A DNA stretch of 64,000 nucleotides from Variovorax fucosicus (lineage in GTDB: Bacteria; Pseudomonadota; Gammaproteobacteria; Burkholderiales; Burkholderiaceae_C). The notes beneath the pieces are model-generated. The model was not told the DNA's origin. It ran no database searches and saw only the letters and a program-made list of their open reading frames with translations. The first letter of the stretch is position 1. Every line of letters starts with the position of its first letter. A program made the position numbers and the translations under genes. Shown one piece after another: positions 8,020 through 16,719 of the stretch. The stretch lies in assembly GCF_030316825.1 (NCBI RefSeq), contig NZ_JASZYU010000001.1, positions 1,922,001 through 1,986,000 on the forward strand. The letters run 5' to 3'.

Positions 8020-9000
8020 ATGACTTCCTTGCACCCCACCCGTCGCCATATCGTCATCGGCGCGCTGGCCGCCTGCACCGTCGCCGGCGCGCATGCGCAG
8101 GGCGCCTGGCCGGCCGGCCAGTCGATCCGGTTGGTCGTGCCGTTCACGGCCGGCAGCGGCACCGACATCGTCGCGCGCCTGGTGGCGGAGCGGCTCGGCC
8201 CGGCGCTCGGCACCAGCGTGATCGTCGACAACAAGCCCGGTGCCGGCGGCACGCTGGGCGCGGCGCTGGTGGCCAAGGCGCCGGCCGACGGCTACACGTT
8301 GCTGGTGCATTCGGCCGGCCACCTGGTCAATCCGTCGATCTACCCCAACCTCTCGTACGACACCCTGAAGGATTTCGCCGGCATCACGCCGATGGCGAGC
8401 CTGCCCAATGTGCTGGTCACCACGCCGGGCAAGTTCAACGATGTGAAGGATCTGGTCGCGCAGGCAAAGGCCAGGCCGGGCGGCTTCAACTACGCGTCGG
8501 CCGGCAACGGCTCGGCCACGCACATGAATGCCGAGGTATTCCGCCTGGCTGCCGGCATCCAGGCCCAGCATGTGCCTTTTCGCGGCACGCCCGAGGCCAT
8601 GACCGAAGTGATGGGCGGCCGCATCGACTGGTTCTTTGCGCCGATGGTGTCGGCACTGCCGCTGATCCAGAGCGGCAAGCTCAAGGCGCTGGCGGTCGGC
8701 ACCGGCAAGCGCTCGGCGGTGCAGCCCAGCCTGCCCACCACGGTCGAAGGCGGCGTGCCGGGTTCGGAGTACCTGTTCTGGGTTGGCCTGTTCGCGCCGG
8801 CCAAAACGCCGAAGCCGGTGGTCGACGCGCTGCAGGCCGAGGTCGCGAAGATCATGGTGTCGAGCGAACTCAGGGAGCGGCTCGACAAGCTCGGCGCCGA
8901 ACCCTTCACCATGCCATCGGCGCAGTTCGACAAGTTCATCGTCGACGAAACCGCCAAGGCGCAGCAGGTGGTCAAGGCGGCCGGCATCAAGGTGGATTGA
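8020..9000 (+). CDS. Bug/TctC-family tripartite tricarboxylate transporter binding protein
   Basis: This 326-residue periplasmic solute receptor has a Tat-like/Sec signal peptide (RRHIVIGALAACTVAGAHAQ, cleavage after about residue 27). Family motifs include IRLVVPFTAGSGTDIVARL, YPNLSYDTLKDF and FRGTPEAMTEVMGGRIDWFF. Bug proteins bind carboxylates and aromatic acids and are very numerous in Comamonadaceae and Alcaligenaceae, mostly without dedicated membrane subunits beside them, as here. It probably captures the operon's substrate or a related acid. Element copy 1 begins within two bases of its stop. Confidence 0.9.
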   Translation: MTSLHPTRRHIVIGALAACTVAGAHAQGAWPAGQSIRLVVPFTAGSGTDIVARLVAERLGPALGTSVIVDNKPGAGGTLGAALVAKAPADGYTLLVHSAGHLVNPSIYPNLSYDTLKDFAGITPMASLPNVLVTTPGKFNDVKDLVAQAKARPGGFNYASAGNGSATHMNAEVFRLAAGIQAQHVPFRGTPEAMTEVMGGRIDWFFAPMVSALPLIQSGKLKALAVGTGKRSAVQPSLPTTVEGGVPGSEYLFWVGLFAPAKTPKPVVDALQAEVAKIMVSSELRERLDKLGAEPFTMPSAQFDKFIVDETAKAQQVVKAAGIKVD

Positions 9001-9002
9001 AA

Positions 9003-9099
9003 TATGCTCACCCCCAGTCTTCGCGCACTTCGTGTCGCTGCGCCAACCCCCTTGCAGGGGGCGACACCAACGGCCCGGCAAAGCCGGTTCCGTGGTGTC
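9003..9099 (+). repeat. Dispersed two-hairpin element, copy 1
   Basis: This is one of three copies of a 96-97 bp element, with seven differences from copy 2 over the 90-bp core by my reading. Hairpin one is CCCCC-TTGCA-GGGGG (9047-9061). Hairpin two has an inner stem CCGGC-AAA-GCCGG (9075-9087) and an outer stem GACACC/GGTGTC. In this copy the outer closing pair is G-C, where the other copies have A-T, a compensatory change. A G-to-T difference from the other copies creates the ATG used by the next gene. Confidence 0.85.
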
Positions 9100-10755
9100 T
9101 CACGAAGAACTTTAGCCCTCGCTGCCGCCTTTTTGCTGCCTGTCGTCGCACAGGCGCAACCGGCCGATCTGATCGTCACCAACGCGAAGATCGCAACGCT
9201 CGACGCCGCTTCCACCACCGCGCAGGCGCTTGCCGTGCGTGATGGCCGCATCGTGGCCATCGGCAACGCCACGCAAATGCGCACGCTCACGGGCCCCATC
9301 ACACACACTGTGAATGCCGGTGGCCGCACCGTGATCCCCGGCCTCATCGACTCGCACATGCATGCGGTGCGCGCGGCGCTGAGCTATTCGACCGAGGTCA
9401 ACTGGATCGATGCCGGCACCATCGCCGAGGCGATGGCCCGCATCCGCGCGGCAGCCGCGCGGGCACGGCCCGGCGGGTGGTTGATCGTGGCGGGCGGCTG
9501 GACGGAGCAGCAGTTCGCCGAACGCCGCCGACCCACCATGGCCGAGCTTCAGGAAGCCGCGCCCGACAACCCGGTGTATGTGCAGCTCTTCTACGAGGCC
9601 GTGGTGATGACACCCAAGGCGCTGGAAGCACTCGGCGTGCCGGCGGGCACCTTGCCGGCCGGCATGAAGGCGCCGCCCGAAGGCAGCGACGGCGGGCCGG
9701 GCTGGATGGCCGGCGACATCGTGGGCATCTCGGCGTTGTTCGACAAGCTGCCCAAGCCGACCTACGACGACAACCTCGCGGGCACCCGGGCTTTCTTCAC
9801 CGAACTCAACCGGCTCGGCGTGACCGGCCTGGTCGACCCGGGCGGCTTCAGCATCGCGCCATCGCAGTACGCGGCGCTGTTCGAGTTGTGGCGCCAGAAG
9901 GCGCTGACGGTGCGGGTCGCCTACAGCATCTTCGCGCAGAAGCCCGGCGCCGAACTCGAGGAGTTTCGCGATCTCACGCAGATGCTGCCGATGGGTTTCG
10001 GCGACGACATGCTGCGCTTCAACGGCCTCGGCGAGCGCCTGACCATCGGCATGTACAACAACAATTTTCCGAACGATGCGACGCGGGAGAAGTTCTACGA
10101 GCTGATCAGGTGGGCCGCGACCCGGAAGATGACGGTGACGATCCACTGGCTCGAGAACAGCTCGGTCGATCATCTGCTCGGCCTGTACGAGCGCCTGAAC
10201 CGCGAAGTGCCGATCACCGGCCTGCGCTGGTCGATCGCGCACCTGGACGACGCCTCCCCGGAAACGCTGGCCCGCATGAAGGCGCTCGGCATGGGCTGGA
10301 CGATGCAGGACGCGATGTATTTCCAGGGCGACCGTGCACTGAAGACTCGCGGCGAGGCAGCACGCCGCATGCCGCCGATCGGCACCGCCCTGCGCGCAGG
10401 CGTGAACCTGGGTGCGGGCACCGATGCGCACCGCGTTGCCTCGTACAACCCGTTCGTCGCGATCCGCTGGATGCTCGACGGCAAGACCGTCAGCGGCCAG
10501 CCCACCCGCGGCCCCGACGAGACGCCCACGCGCGAGCAGGCCTTGCGGCTCTACACGGCGGGCAGCGCATGGTTCAGCTTCGACGAAGCGAAACGCGGCA
10601 CGCTGGAGGTCGGCAAGCTCGCCGACTTTGCCGTGCTCGACCAGGACGTCTTCACCGTGCCACTGGAGCGCATTGGCAAGACGGTGTCACTGATGACGGT
10701 GGTGGGCGGCAAGGTGGTCTATGTGGCGGCGCCGTTCGCGGCTGCACCGCACTAA
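9004..10755 (+). CDS. Amidohydrolase family 3 protein (YtcJ-like), exported
   Basis: A metal-dependent hydrolase of 583 residues with the amidohydrolase N-terminal pattern (DLIVTNAKIATLDA...), the metal site LIDSHMH and the C-terminal KLADFAVLDQDVF. A hydrophobic stretch (LALAAAFLLPVVAQAQ, residues about 37-52) looks like a signal peptide, so it is probably periplasmic. No ATG, GTG or TTG follows the repeat before the signal region, except a TTG within the repeat. The visible start at 9004 therefore means that about 31 residues encoded by element copy 1 precede the signal peptide. AAGGTGG at 8988-8994 may serve as ribosome site. It may hydrolyse an amide or ester precursor feeding the operon. 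Confidence 0.85.
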   Translation: MLTPSLRALRVAAPTPLQGATPTARQSRFRGVSRRTLALAAAFLLPVVAQAQPADLIVTNAKIATLDAASTTAQALAVRDGRIVAIGNATQMRTLTGPITHTVNAGGRTVIPGLIDSHMHAVRAALSYSTEVNWIDAGTIAEAMARIRAAAARARPGGWLIVAGGWTEQQFAERRRPTMAELQEAAPDNPVYVQLFYEAVVMTPKALEALGVPAGTLPAGMKAPPEGSDGGPGWMAGDIVGISALFDKLPKPTYDDNLAGTRAFFTELNRLGVTGLVDPGGFSIAPSQYAALFELWRQKALTVRVAYSIFAQKPGAELEEFRDLTQMLPMGFGDDMLRFNGLGERLTIGMYNNNFPNDATREKFYELIRWAATRKMTVTIHWLENSSVDHLLGLYERLNREVPITGLRWSIAHLDDASPETLARMKALGMGWTMQDAMYFQGDRALKTRGEAARRMPPIGTALRAGVNLGAGTDAHRVASYNPFVAIRWMLDGKTVSGQPTRGPDETPTREQALRLYTAGSAWFSFDEAKRGTLEVGKLADFAVLDQDVFTVPLERIGKTVSLMTVVGGKVVYVAAPFAAAPH

Positions 10756-12371
10756 CGGTGCAGCGGCGCAGCCGAGTGCGCGACGCAGCCGTGCGCCGTG
10801 TGCTGCAGGTGCGCCGCCAGCAACGCGCGCGTGACGCCATTGGTCCAGCCGAAGCCATCCTGCAGCGGGTACTCCCCGCCGTCGCCGCCGGCTGAAGCTT
10901 CGTGCTCGCGCTGGCGCAGCGCGTACTTTTCGACCAGCTTGCCCTCGCGTTCGTAGACCGCGGCGACCGTGGCGAGCCAGCGGTGCGCGATGGTGCGCGC
11001 GAGCGCCTCGTGCCCATTGCGCGCAAAGCCGTCGATCGCCATCCATTGCAGTGCGGCCCAGCCATTGGGCTGGTCCCACTGCTGGTCGCTGGCGTATTCG
11101 GTGGTCGAGAAGCCGCCGGGTGCGAGCAGCCTGCCTGACACGGTGGCCGCCAATGCGTCGGCGTGCGCCGGTTCGGCAAGACCGGCGAACAGCGGCGCAA
11201 TGGTGGCACCCGTGAGGCAGGTGCGCCGGGTGCCGAGGCGCCAGTCGTGGTCGAAGAACGCGCCCTGCCCTTCGTCCCACAGCAGCTCGATGACGGTGGC
11301 CTTGCGCTGCTGCGCATGCTGCGCGAACGCCTGCGCAGTGGCCGCGTCGCCCGACTGTTGCGCGAGGTCTGCGATCGTGGTTTCGAGCTTGTACAGGAAG
11401 GCGTTGAGATCCACCGGCACGATGTCGGTGGTGCAGATGCCGGCGAGCGATGCGGCATCGTTCACGGCCGACGACCACGCCAGCCAGCGCGTGCTGAAGT
11501 CCCAGCCTGATTCGGCCGCGGCGCGAATGTGCCGGTAGACCTCGGCTGCGTCGGATGCCGAAGCGCGCGCGGTCGTCACGTCTTCCAGCCAGGCTTCTTC
11601 GCGCGGCGTATCGCGCTCGTCCCAGTAGCGGTTGAGCAGCCGCCCGTCGGGCAGCCGCACCACGCGCCCGCTGGCCGCGCCCGGCGCCAGGCCTTCGCTG
11701 CCGCGCATCCACCAGACGTGCTCCTGCCGCAGCTGGGGCAGGCAGTCCGCCGCGTCGATGCTGCCGAGCTGCTGTGCGAGCTCGACCATGAAGGCAAAGA
11801 GCGGCGGCTGCGAGCGCGTGAGGTAGTAGGTGCGCGTGCCGTTCGGCACATGGCCGTAGGTGTCGATCAGGTGCGCGAAGTTGCCGACCATGTCGTGCAG
11901 CAGCTCGGGCCGGCCGCTCGCGGCGAGGCCCAGCATCGTGAAGTACGAGTCCCAGTAATAGAGCTCGCCGAAGCGGCCGCCCGGCACCACGTAGGGGTAC
12001 GGCACTTGCAGCAGCGAGCCGCGCGGCGGATGGTCGAGCGGCTGCCGCGTGAGCACGGGCCACAGGTCGTCGATGTGCGCACAGAGCGGCTGGCCCGGCA
12101 CCGAGACGTACTCGCTCGGCTCGGGCAGCAACACCTCGAAGTTCGCAGCGACGAACGCAGCGAGGTCGAAGCCGGCTGCGCTGCACTGTGCGCGGTAGGC
12201 CGCCAGGATGTCGGCCGGTTCACCGCGCGGCGCACAGTCGACGAAGGTCTTGCTGTCGGCGAACACGCGCGCGCCCTGCACGGCCGTGAACAGCTCCTGG
12301 TAGCGATCCGCCGGCGTCAGCGTGTCCGGCGCCGGACACGCTGACGCCCGTTGTGCGTGACGCGTCGTCAG
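10752..12371 (-). CDS. treA: Alpha,alpha-trehalase (GH37) with uncertain 5' end
   Basis: Glycoside hydrolase family 37 splits trehalose into two glucose molecules. Both family signatures are intact (PGGRFGELYYWDSY and QWDQPNGWAALQW), as are the catalytic regions ESGWDFSTRW (Asp) and GGEYPLQDGFGWTNG (Glu). Homology to periplasmic TreA begins at TPADRYQELFTAVQ. There is no ATG, GTG or TTG in frame between the upstream CoA-transferase stop (12368) and that segment. The first conventional start, GTG at 12281, lies within the conserved region. The coordinate given assumes a CTG at 12371. No signal peptide remains. A perfect 36-bp palindrome lies across the N-terminal codons, so the 5' end may be damaged. 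The stop overlaps the convergent amidohydrolase stop. Confidence 0.75.
   Translation of the reverse strand: MTTRHAQRASACPAPDTLTPADRYQELFTAVQGARVFADSKTFVDCAPRGEPADILAAYRAQCSAAGFDLAAFVAANFEVLLPEPSEYVSVPGQPLCAHIDDLWPVLTRQPLDHPPRGSLLQVPYPYVVPGGRFGELYYWDSYFTMLGLAASGRPELLHDMVGNFAHLIDTYGHVPNGTRTYYLTRSQPPLFAFMVELAQQLGSIDAADCLPQLRQEHVWWMRGSEGLAPGAASGRVVRLPDGRLLNRYWDERDTPREEAWLEDVTTARASASDAAEVYRHIRAAAESGWDFSTRWLAWSSAVNDAASLAGICTTDIVPVDLNAFLYKLETTIADLAQQSGDAATAQAFAQHAQQRKATVIELLWDEGQGAFFDHDWRLGTRRTCLTGATIAPLFAGLAEPAHADALAATVSGRLLAPGGFSTTEYASDQQWDQPNGWAALQWMAIDGFARNGHEALARTIAHRWLATVAAVYEREGKLVEKYALRQREHEASAGGDGGEYPLQDGFGWTNGVTRALLAAHLQHTAHGCVAHSAAPLHR
12313..12348. repeat. Perfect 36-bp palindrome
   Basis: Eighteen bases beginning GGCGTCAGCGTGTCCGGC are followed at once by their exact reverse complement, with no loop (centre between 12330 and 12331). 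It lies 20 bp downstream of the CoA-transferase stop and within the N-terminal codons of the trehalase frame. It could be a terminator-like structure without a U-tract, an operator, or the scar of an inverted duplication. Confidence 0.9.
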
Positions 12372-13600
12372 ATCACCCCCGCCGAGCGCAGCGCGGCCAG
12401 CTGTTTCGCATCGACGCCCATTTCGGCCAGCACCTCGTCGGTGTGCTGGCCGAGTGCCGGCGGCGCACGCCGCAGCACCGGCGGCGTGGCCTGCAGGCGC
12501 AGCGGGCTTGCCACGCCGACGATCTGCGCAATGCCATCGCCCGCATCGCGCGGCAGGGCGACGGCCAGGCCGCGCGCCTTGACCTGTTCGTCGTCGAAGG
12601 CCTGGGCGATGTCGTTGATCGGGCCGCAGGGCACGGCCTTGTCTTCGAGCAGTGCGATCCACTCGGCCGTGTTGCGCGTGCGCGTGACCGCTTCCATCTG
12701 CGGAATGAGCAGTTCGCGGTGCCGCACGCGCAGCGTGTTGGTGGCAAAGCGGGCATCGGCGGCCCAGTCGGGATGGCCCGCCGCTTCGCAGAAGCGCGCG
12801 AACTGGCCGTTGTTGCCGATGGCCAGCAGCATCGAGCCGTCCTTGGTGTGGAAGTCCTGGTAGGGCGCCAGGCTCGGATGGCTGTTGCCCTGGCGCTGCG
12901 GCGCCGCGCCGGTGTTCAGGAACGCGCTGGCCTGGTTCGCGAGGATCGCCATGCCGACATCGAGCAAGGCCATGTCGATGTGCTGGCCCTCGCCGGTGCG
13001 GTGCCGCACTTCGAGCGCGGCCAGGATCGCGGTGCTCGCATAGACGCCGGTGAACAGGTCGGTGAGCGCCACGCCCACGCGCAGCGGGCCGCCGCCGGGT
13101 GCCTCGTCGGGGCGGCCGGTGATGCTCATCATGCCGCTGGTGGCCTGGATCATCAGGTCGTAGCCAGCGCGCGAGGCGTGCGGGCCGTCATGGCCGAAGC
13201 CGGTGACGCTGCAGTAGATGAGGCGCGGGTTCGCGGCACGCAGGCTCTCGTGATCGAGCCCGTACTGCTTGAGCCCACCGGTCTTGAAGTTCTCGACCAC
13301 GATGTCGCTCTGCGCGGCCATCTGCTTGAGCAGGGCCTGCCCTTCGGGCGTGGCCATGTCGAGTGTGACCGAGCGCTTGTTGCGGTTGCAGGCGGTGAAG
13401 TAGGTCGACTGGTTGGTGTCGTGGCCGCCCGCATCCTTCAGGAACGGCGGGCCCCAGGTGCGCGTGTCGTCACCGACGCCGGGGCGCTCGATCTTGACCA
13501 CGTCGGCACCCAGGTCCGCGAGGATCTGCGTGCACCACGGGCCCGCGAGCACGCGCGAGAGATCGAGAACCTTGATGCCGTCGAGGGCTGCCGCTGCCAT
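12368..13600 (-). CDS. Class III CoA-transferase, probable glutarate CoA-transferase
   Basis: A 410-residue CaiB/BaiF-family protein. The N-terminal motif is IKVLDLSRVLAGPWCTQILADLGADVVK, then GYDLMIQATSGMM and the catalytic Asp in ALTDLFTGVYA. Unlike the AMACR-like gene at 67-1248 it lacks the GHDxNY histidine, so CoA transfer is the likely chemistry. Its start lies two bases after the glutaryl-CoA dehydrogenase stop, so it probably charges glutarate with CoA from succinyl-CoA (as mammalian SUGCT does) to feed that enzyme. This is inference from operon context. The fit is good for lysine and glutarate degradation. Confidence 0.88.
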   Translation of the reverse strand: MAAAALDGIKVLDLSRVLAGPWCTQILADLGADVVKIERPGVGDDTRTWGPPFLKDAGGHDTNQSTYFTACNRNKRSVTLDMATPEGQALLKQMAAQSDIVVENFKTGGLKQYGLDHESLRAANPRLIYCSVTGFGHDGPHASRAGYDLMIQATSGMMSITGRPDEAPGGGPLRVGVALTDLFTGVYASTAILAALEVRHRTGEGQHIDMALLDVGMAILANQASAFLNTGAAPQRQGNSHPSLAPYQDFHTKDGSMLLAIGNNGQFARFCEAAGHPDWAADARFATNTLRVRHRELLIPQMEAVTRTRNTAEWIALLEDKAVPCGPINDIAQAFDDEQVKARGLAVALPRDAGDGIAQIVGVASPLRLQATPPVLRRAPPALGQHTDEVLAEMGVDAKQLAALRSAGVI

Positions 13601-13602
13601 GT

Positions 13603-14802
13603 TCAGTTCGCGAACGCAGCGATGCCCGTGATGGCACGGCCCAGGATCAGCGCATGGATGTCGTGCGTGCCTTCGTAGGTGTTGACCACTTCGAGGTTGA
13701 CCAGATGCCGCGCCACGCCGAACTCGTCGCTGATCCCGTTGCCACCCATCATGTCGCGTGCCATGCGAGCGATGTCGAGCGACTTGCCGCAGTTGTTGCG
13801 CTTGACGATCGAGGTGATCTCGACCGAGGCCGTGCCTTCGTCCTTCATGCGGCCCAGGCGCAGGCTGCCCTGCAGGCCCAGGGCGATCTCGGTCTGCATG
13901 TCGGCCAGCTTCTTCTGGATCAGCTGGTTGGCCGCGAGCGGGCGGCCGAACTGCTTGCGGTCCAGCGTGTACTGGCGGGCGCGGTGCATGCAGTCCTCGG
14001 CGGCGCCGAGTGCGCCCCACGAGATGCCGTAGCGGGCGCTGTTGAGGCAGGTGAACGGGCCCTTCAAGCCCTGCACTTCGGGGAACGCGTTTTCCTCGGG
14101 GCAGAACACGTTGTCCATCACGATCTCGCCGGTGATGCTGGCGCGCAGGCCGACCTTGCCGTGGATCGCGGGGGCGCTCAGGCCCTTCATGCCCTTCTCG
14201 AGCACGAAGCCGCGGATCGGGCCGACCGTGCCGGACTCGCTGACTTCCTTGGCCCAGACCACGAACACGTCGGCGATCGGCGAGTTGCTGATCCACATCT
14301 TGGCGCCACTGACCGAGTAGCCGCCGGGCACCTTCTTGGCGCGGGTGACCATGCTGCCGGGGTCGGAGCCGTGGTCGGGCTCGGTCAGGCCGAAGCAGCC
14401 GATCCATTCGCCGGTGGCCAGCTTGGGCAGGAACTTCTGCTTTTGCGCTTCGGTGCCGAACTCGTTGATCGGCACCATCACGAGCGAGCTCTGCACGCTG
14501 GCCATCGAGCGGTAGCCGGAGTCGACGCGTTCGACTTCGCGCGCGATCAGGCCGTAGCAGACATAGTTGAGGCCGGGGCCGCCGTACTGCTCGGGAATGG
14601 TCGGGCCCAGCAAGCCCAGTGCGCCCATTTCGCGAAAGATGGCCGGGTCGGTCGCGCCGGAGCGGAAGGCTTCGGTCACGCGTGGCAGCAGGCGTTCCTG
14701 GCAGTAGGCGTTGGCCGCGTCACGCACCATGCGCTCGTCGTCGGTGAGCTGCTGCTCGAGCAACATCGGGTCGTCCCAGTGGAAGTGCGCTTTGGTGGCC
14801 AT
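13603..14802 (-). CDS. gcdH: Glutaryl-CoA dehydrogenase
   Basis: This FAD enzyme oxidises and decarboxylates glutaryl-CoA to crotonyl-CoA in lysine, tryptophan and glutarate breakdown. The 399-residue protein starts at [12 protein letters not shown], the usual GcdH length. It carries the acyl-CoA dehydrogenase motifs [15 protein letters not shown] and [18 protein letters not shown], the ARYGISWG segment typical of GcdH, and the C-terminal [16 protein letters not shown] with the catalytic Glu. It is first in an operon with the CoA-transferase and divergent from a LysR gene, the same arrangement as gcdR-gcdH-gcoT in Pseudomonas-type loci. Confidence 0.95.
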   Translation of the reverse strand: MATKAHFHWDDPMLLEQQLTDDERMVRDAANAYCQERLLPRVTEAFRSGATDPAIFREMGALGLLGPTIPEQYGGPGLNYVCYGLIAREVERVDSGYRSMASVQSSLVMVPINEFGTEAQKQKFLPKLATGEWIGCFGLTEPDHGSDPGSMVTRAKKVPGGYSVSGAKMWISNSPIADVFVVWAKEVSESGTVGPIRGFVLEKGMKGLSAPAIHGKVGLRASITGEIVMDNVFCPEENAFPEVQGLKGPFTCLNSARYGISWGALGAAEDCMHRARQYTLDRKQFGRPLAANQLIQKKLADMQTEIALGLQGSLRLGRMKDEGTASVEITSIVKRNNCGKSLDIARMARDMMGGNGISDEFGVARHLVNLEVVNTYEGTHDIHALILGRAITGIAAFAN

Positions 14803-14923
14803 GTGGCTGTCTCCGGAAATTGAAATGGGGGATGCGGTCGATCCTAGCGGCGCAAGGGCCGTGGCGCAAACGAGTAATGCGCACTCAGACATGAGGAGTA
14901 CGCATGTCTCGCGGCGGGCTTTC

Positions 14924-14942
14924 TCGCCATTGCCATTGGCGA
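14924..14942. promoter_or_regulatory. Candidate LysR operator between gcdH and its regulator
   Basis: TCGCCA-TTGCCAT-TGGCGA is a 19-bp inverted repeat centred in the 173-bp gap between the divergent gcdH and LysR genes. It has LysR-type dyad geometry. No experimental site is known to me; confidence rests on symmetry and position alone. Confidence 0.45.
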
Positions 14943-14975
14943 AGACCCCACCCCAGTCATACACTGGCAGCATAC

Positions 14976-15884
14976 ATGCGCCGCAAAATACCGCCCCTGC
15001 AAACCCTCGTGTGTTTCGATGCCGCTGCCCGGCACGAGAGCTACACGCGCGCGGCGCAGGAGCTCGCGCTGACGCAGAGCGCCGTGTCGCGCCAGATCGG
15101 CACGCTCGAGGCCTTTCTGGGCGTGGCCCTGTTTCGCCGCACGCGGCACGGCGTCGCGCTCACCGCGAGCGGCGCCGCCTACGCCCGGCAGATCACAAAG
15201 CGCCTGGAGGCGATGGAGCGCGACACGCTCGACGCGATGGCGCACCAGGGTGAAGGGGGGTCGCTCGCGCTGGCGGCCGTTCCGACCTTCGCCACGCGCT
15301 GGCTGATCCCGCGCCTGCCTGCGTTCGCCGCGCTGCAGCCCGACGTGGTGGTGCACATCGAGACGCGCACACGCCCGTTCCTGTTCGCCGATGCCGAGTT
15401 CGATGCGGCGCTGTACGCGGGCACCCCCGCGCAGGTCGCGAACTGGGCCGGCACGCGCGCGCTGCTGCTGCTGCACGAGGACGTGGTGCCGGTGTGCAGT
15501 CCGAAGCTGCTGCCACGGGGCAAGCCGGTCACGCCTGCGGCGGTCGCGAAGCTGCCGTTGCTGCAGCAGAGCACCCGCCCCGACGGCTGGCGCCAGTGGT
15601 TCGACGCGCAGCAGGTCGACGCGCCCAACGCGCGTGGCGGCCCGCGCTACGAACTGTTCTCGATGCTGGCCACCGCCGCCGCGCACGGCCTTGGCGTAGC
15701 GCTCATGCCAACCATGCTGGTGGAAGACGAGCTTGCGCGTGGCGACCTGGTGGTGGCCTGCGCACGGCCGCTATCGGGCGAGCGCAACTACTATCTCGTC
15801 ACGCCCGAACGCGGCGACGACCGGCCGCTGTTGACGCGGTTCATCACCTGGCTGCAGGCGCAAGCGGGCAGCAGCAGCACATGA
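14976..15884 (+). CDS. LysR-family regulator, GcvA-like, probable gcd regulator
   Basis: Using the ATG at 14976 the protein has 302 residues and begins with [33 protein letters not shown] in the GcvA-like LysR manner. The winged HTH covers residues 5-64, then an effector-binding domain. It is divergent from gcdH, so by position it likely corresponds to GcdR, which activates glutaryl-CoA dehydrogenase in response to glutarate. That role is inferred, not shown. An earlier in-frame ATG at 14904 would add an unlikely 24-residue arginine/histidine-rich leader. Confidence 0.88.
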   Translation: MRRKIPPLQTLVCFDAAARHESYTRAAQELALTQSAVSRQIGTLEAFLGVALFRRTRHGVALTASGAAYARQITKRLEAMERDTLDAMAHQGEGGSLALAAVPTFATRWLIPRLPAFAALQPDVVVHIETRTRPFLFADAEFDAALYAGTPAQVANWAGTRALLLLHEDVVPVCSPKLLPRGKPVTPAAVAKLPLLQQSTRPDGWRQWFDAQQVDAPNARGGPRYELFSMLATAAAHGLGVALMPTMLVEDELARGDLVVACARPLSGERNYYLVTPERGDDRPLLTRFITWLQAQAGSSST

Positions 15885-15903
15885 CACAAGAGAAGGAGCA
15901 GCC

Positions 15904-16716
15904 ATGCAACGTGTGATTCTTTCCGGCGCCACGGGCTGGGCCGGCGCGGCGCTGGCGCGCGGCATCGCAGCGCAAGACGATCTCCAGCTGGTGGGTGCCG
16001 TCGGGCACCGCAATGCCGGACGGCCGCTCGGCGAGTTGCTGAACCTGCCGACGGTCACCGGCATGGTGTCCGGCAGCGCCGCCGAGGCGATCGCGCTGGC
16101 GAAGGGCTGCGACGTGTATGTCGAGTACGCAAAGCCCGGCAGCATCGGGATCGTCAAGACCAACATCCTGGCCGCGCTGGCGGCCGGCGCGCATGTGGTG
16201 GTTGCCAGCTCGGGCCTGAGCGACGCCGACTACGCCGCGATCGACAAGGCCGCGCGCGACACAGACCGCGGGGTGCTCGCCTGCGGCAACTTCGCACTGA
16301 CGGCCGTGCTGCTGCAGCGCTTTGCGGAAATGGCGGCGCGCTACATCCCGAACTTCGAGATCATCGACTACGCGAAGGATTCGAAGCCCGACGCGCCTTC
16401 CGGCACCGGCCGCGAACTGGCGCTTCGGCTCGGCGCCGTGCGGCAGCCGGCGATCGGCGTGCCGCTCGACCAGGTCAACGGCCCGGACGGCGTGCGTGGC
16501 GCCACGCTGAACGGCGTGCAGGTGCACGCGGTGCGCGTGCCGGGCTTCGTGCTCGGCATCGAAACCATCTTCGGCATGAAAGACCAGCGCCTGCATCTGC
16601 GGCACGAAGCCGGCGCCAGCGCGGAGCCCTATGTCGACGGTGCGCTGCTCGCGATCCGCAAGGTCGGAGGCCACACCGGGCTGCTGCGCGGGCTCGACAA
16701 GGTGATGGACCTGTAG
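15904..16716 (+). CDS. DapB-like dehydrogenase lacking the catalytic histidines
   Basis: A 270-residue protein with the 4-hydroxy-tetrahydrodipicolinate reductase fold: N-terminal NAD(P) site ILSGATGWAGAAL and the substrate loop KPDAPSGTG at residues 161-169. In true DapB the residues before this loop are His-His-Arg-His-Lys; here the matching positions are Ala157, Lys158, Asp159, Ser160 and Lys161. The proton-donor histidines are lost while one lysine is kept. It therefore probably reduces a different substrate or is a dehydrogenase of related fold. The gene follows the LysR gene by 19 bp and could be co-transcribed with it. The usual lysine-pathway dapB should be elsewhere. Confidence 0.8.
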   Translation: MQRVILSGATGWAGAALARGIAAQDDLQLVGAVGHRNAGRPLGELLNLPTVTGMVSGSAAEAIALAKGCDVYVEYAKPGSIGIVKTNILAALAAGAHVVVASSGLSDADYAAIDKAARDTDRGVLACGNFALTAVLLQRFAEMAARYIPNFEIIDYAKDSKPDAPSGTGRELALRLGAVRQPAIGVPLDQVNGPDGVRGATLNGVQVHAVRVPGFVLGIETIFGMKDQRLHLRHEAGASAEPYVDGALLAIRKVGGHTGLLRGLDKVMDL

Positions 16717-16719
16717 CGC

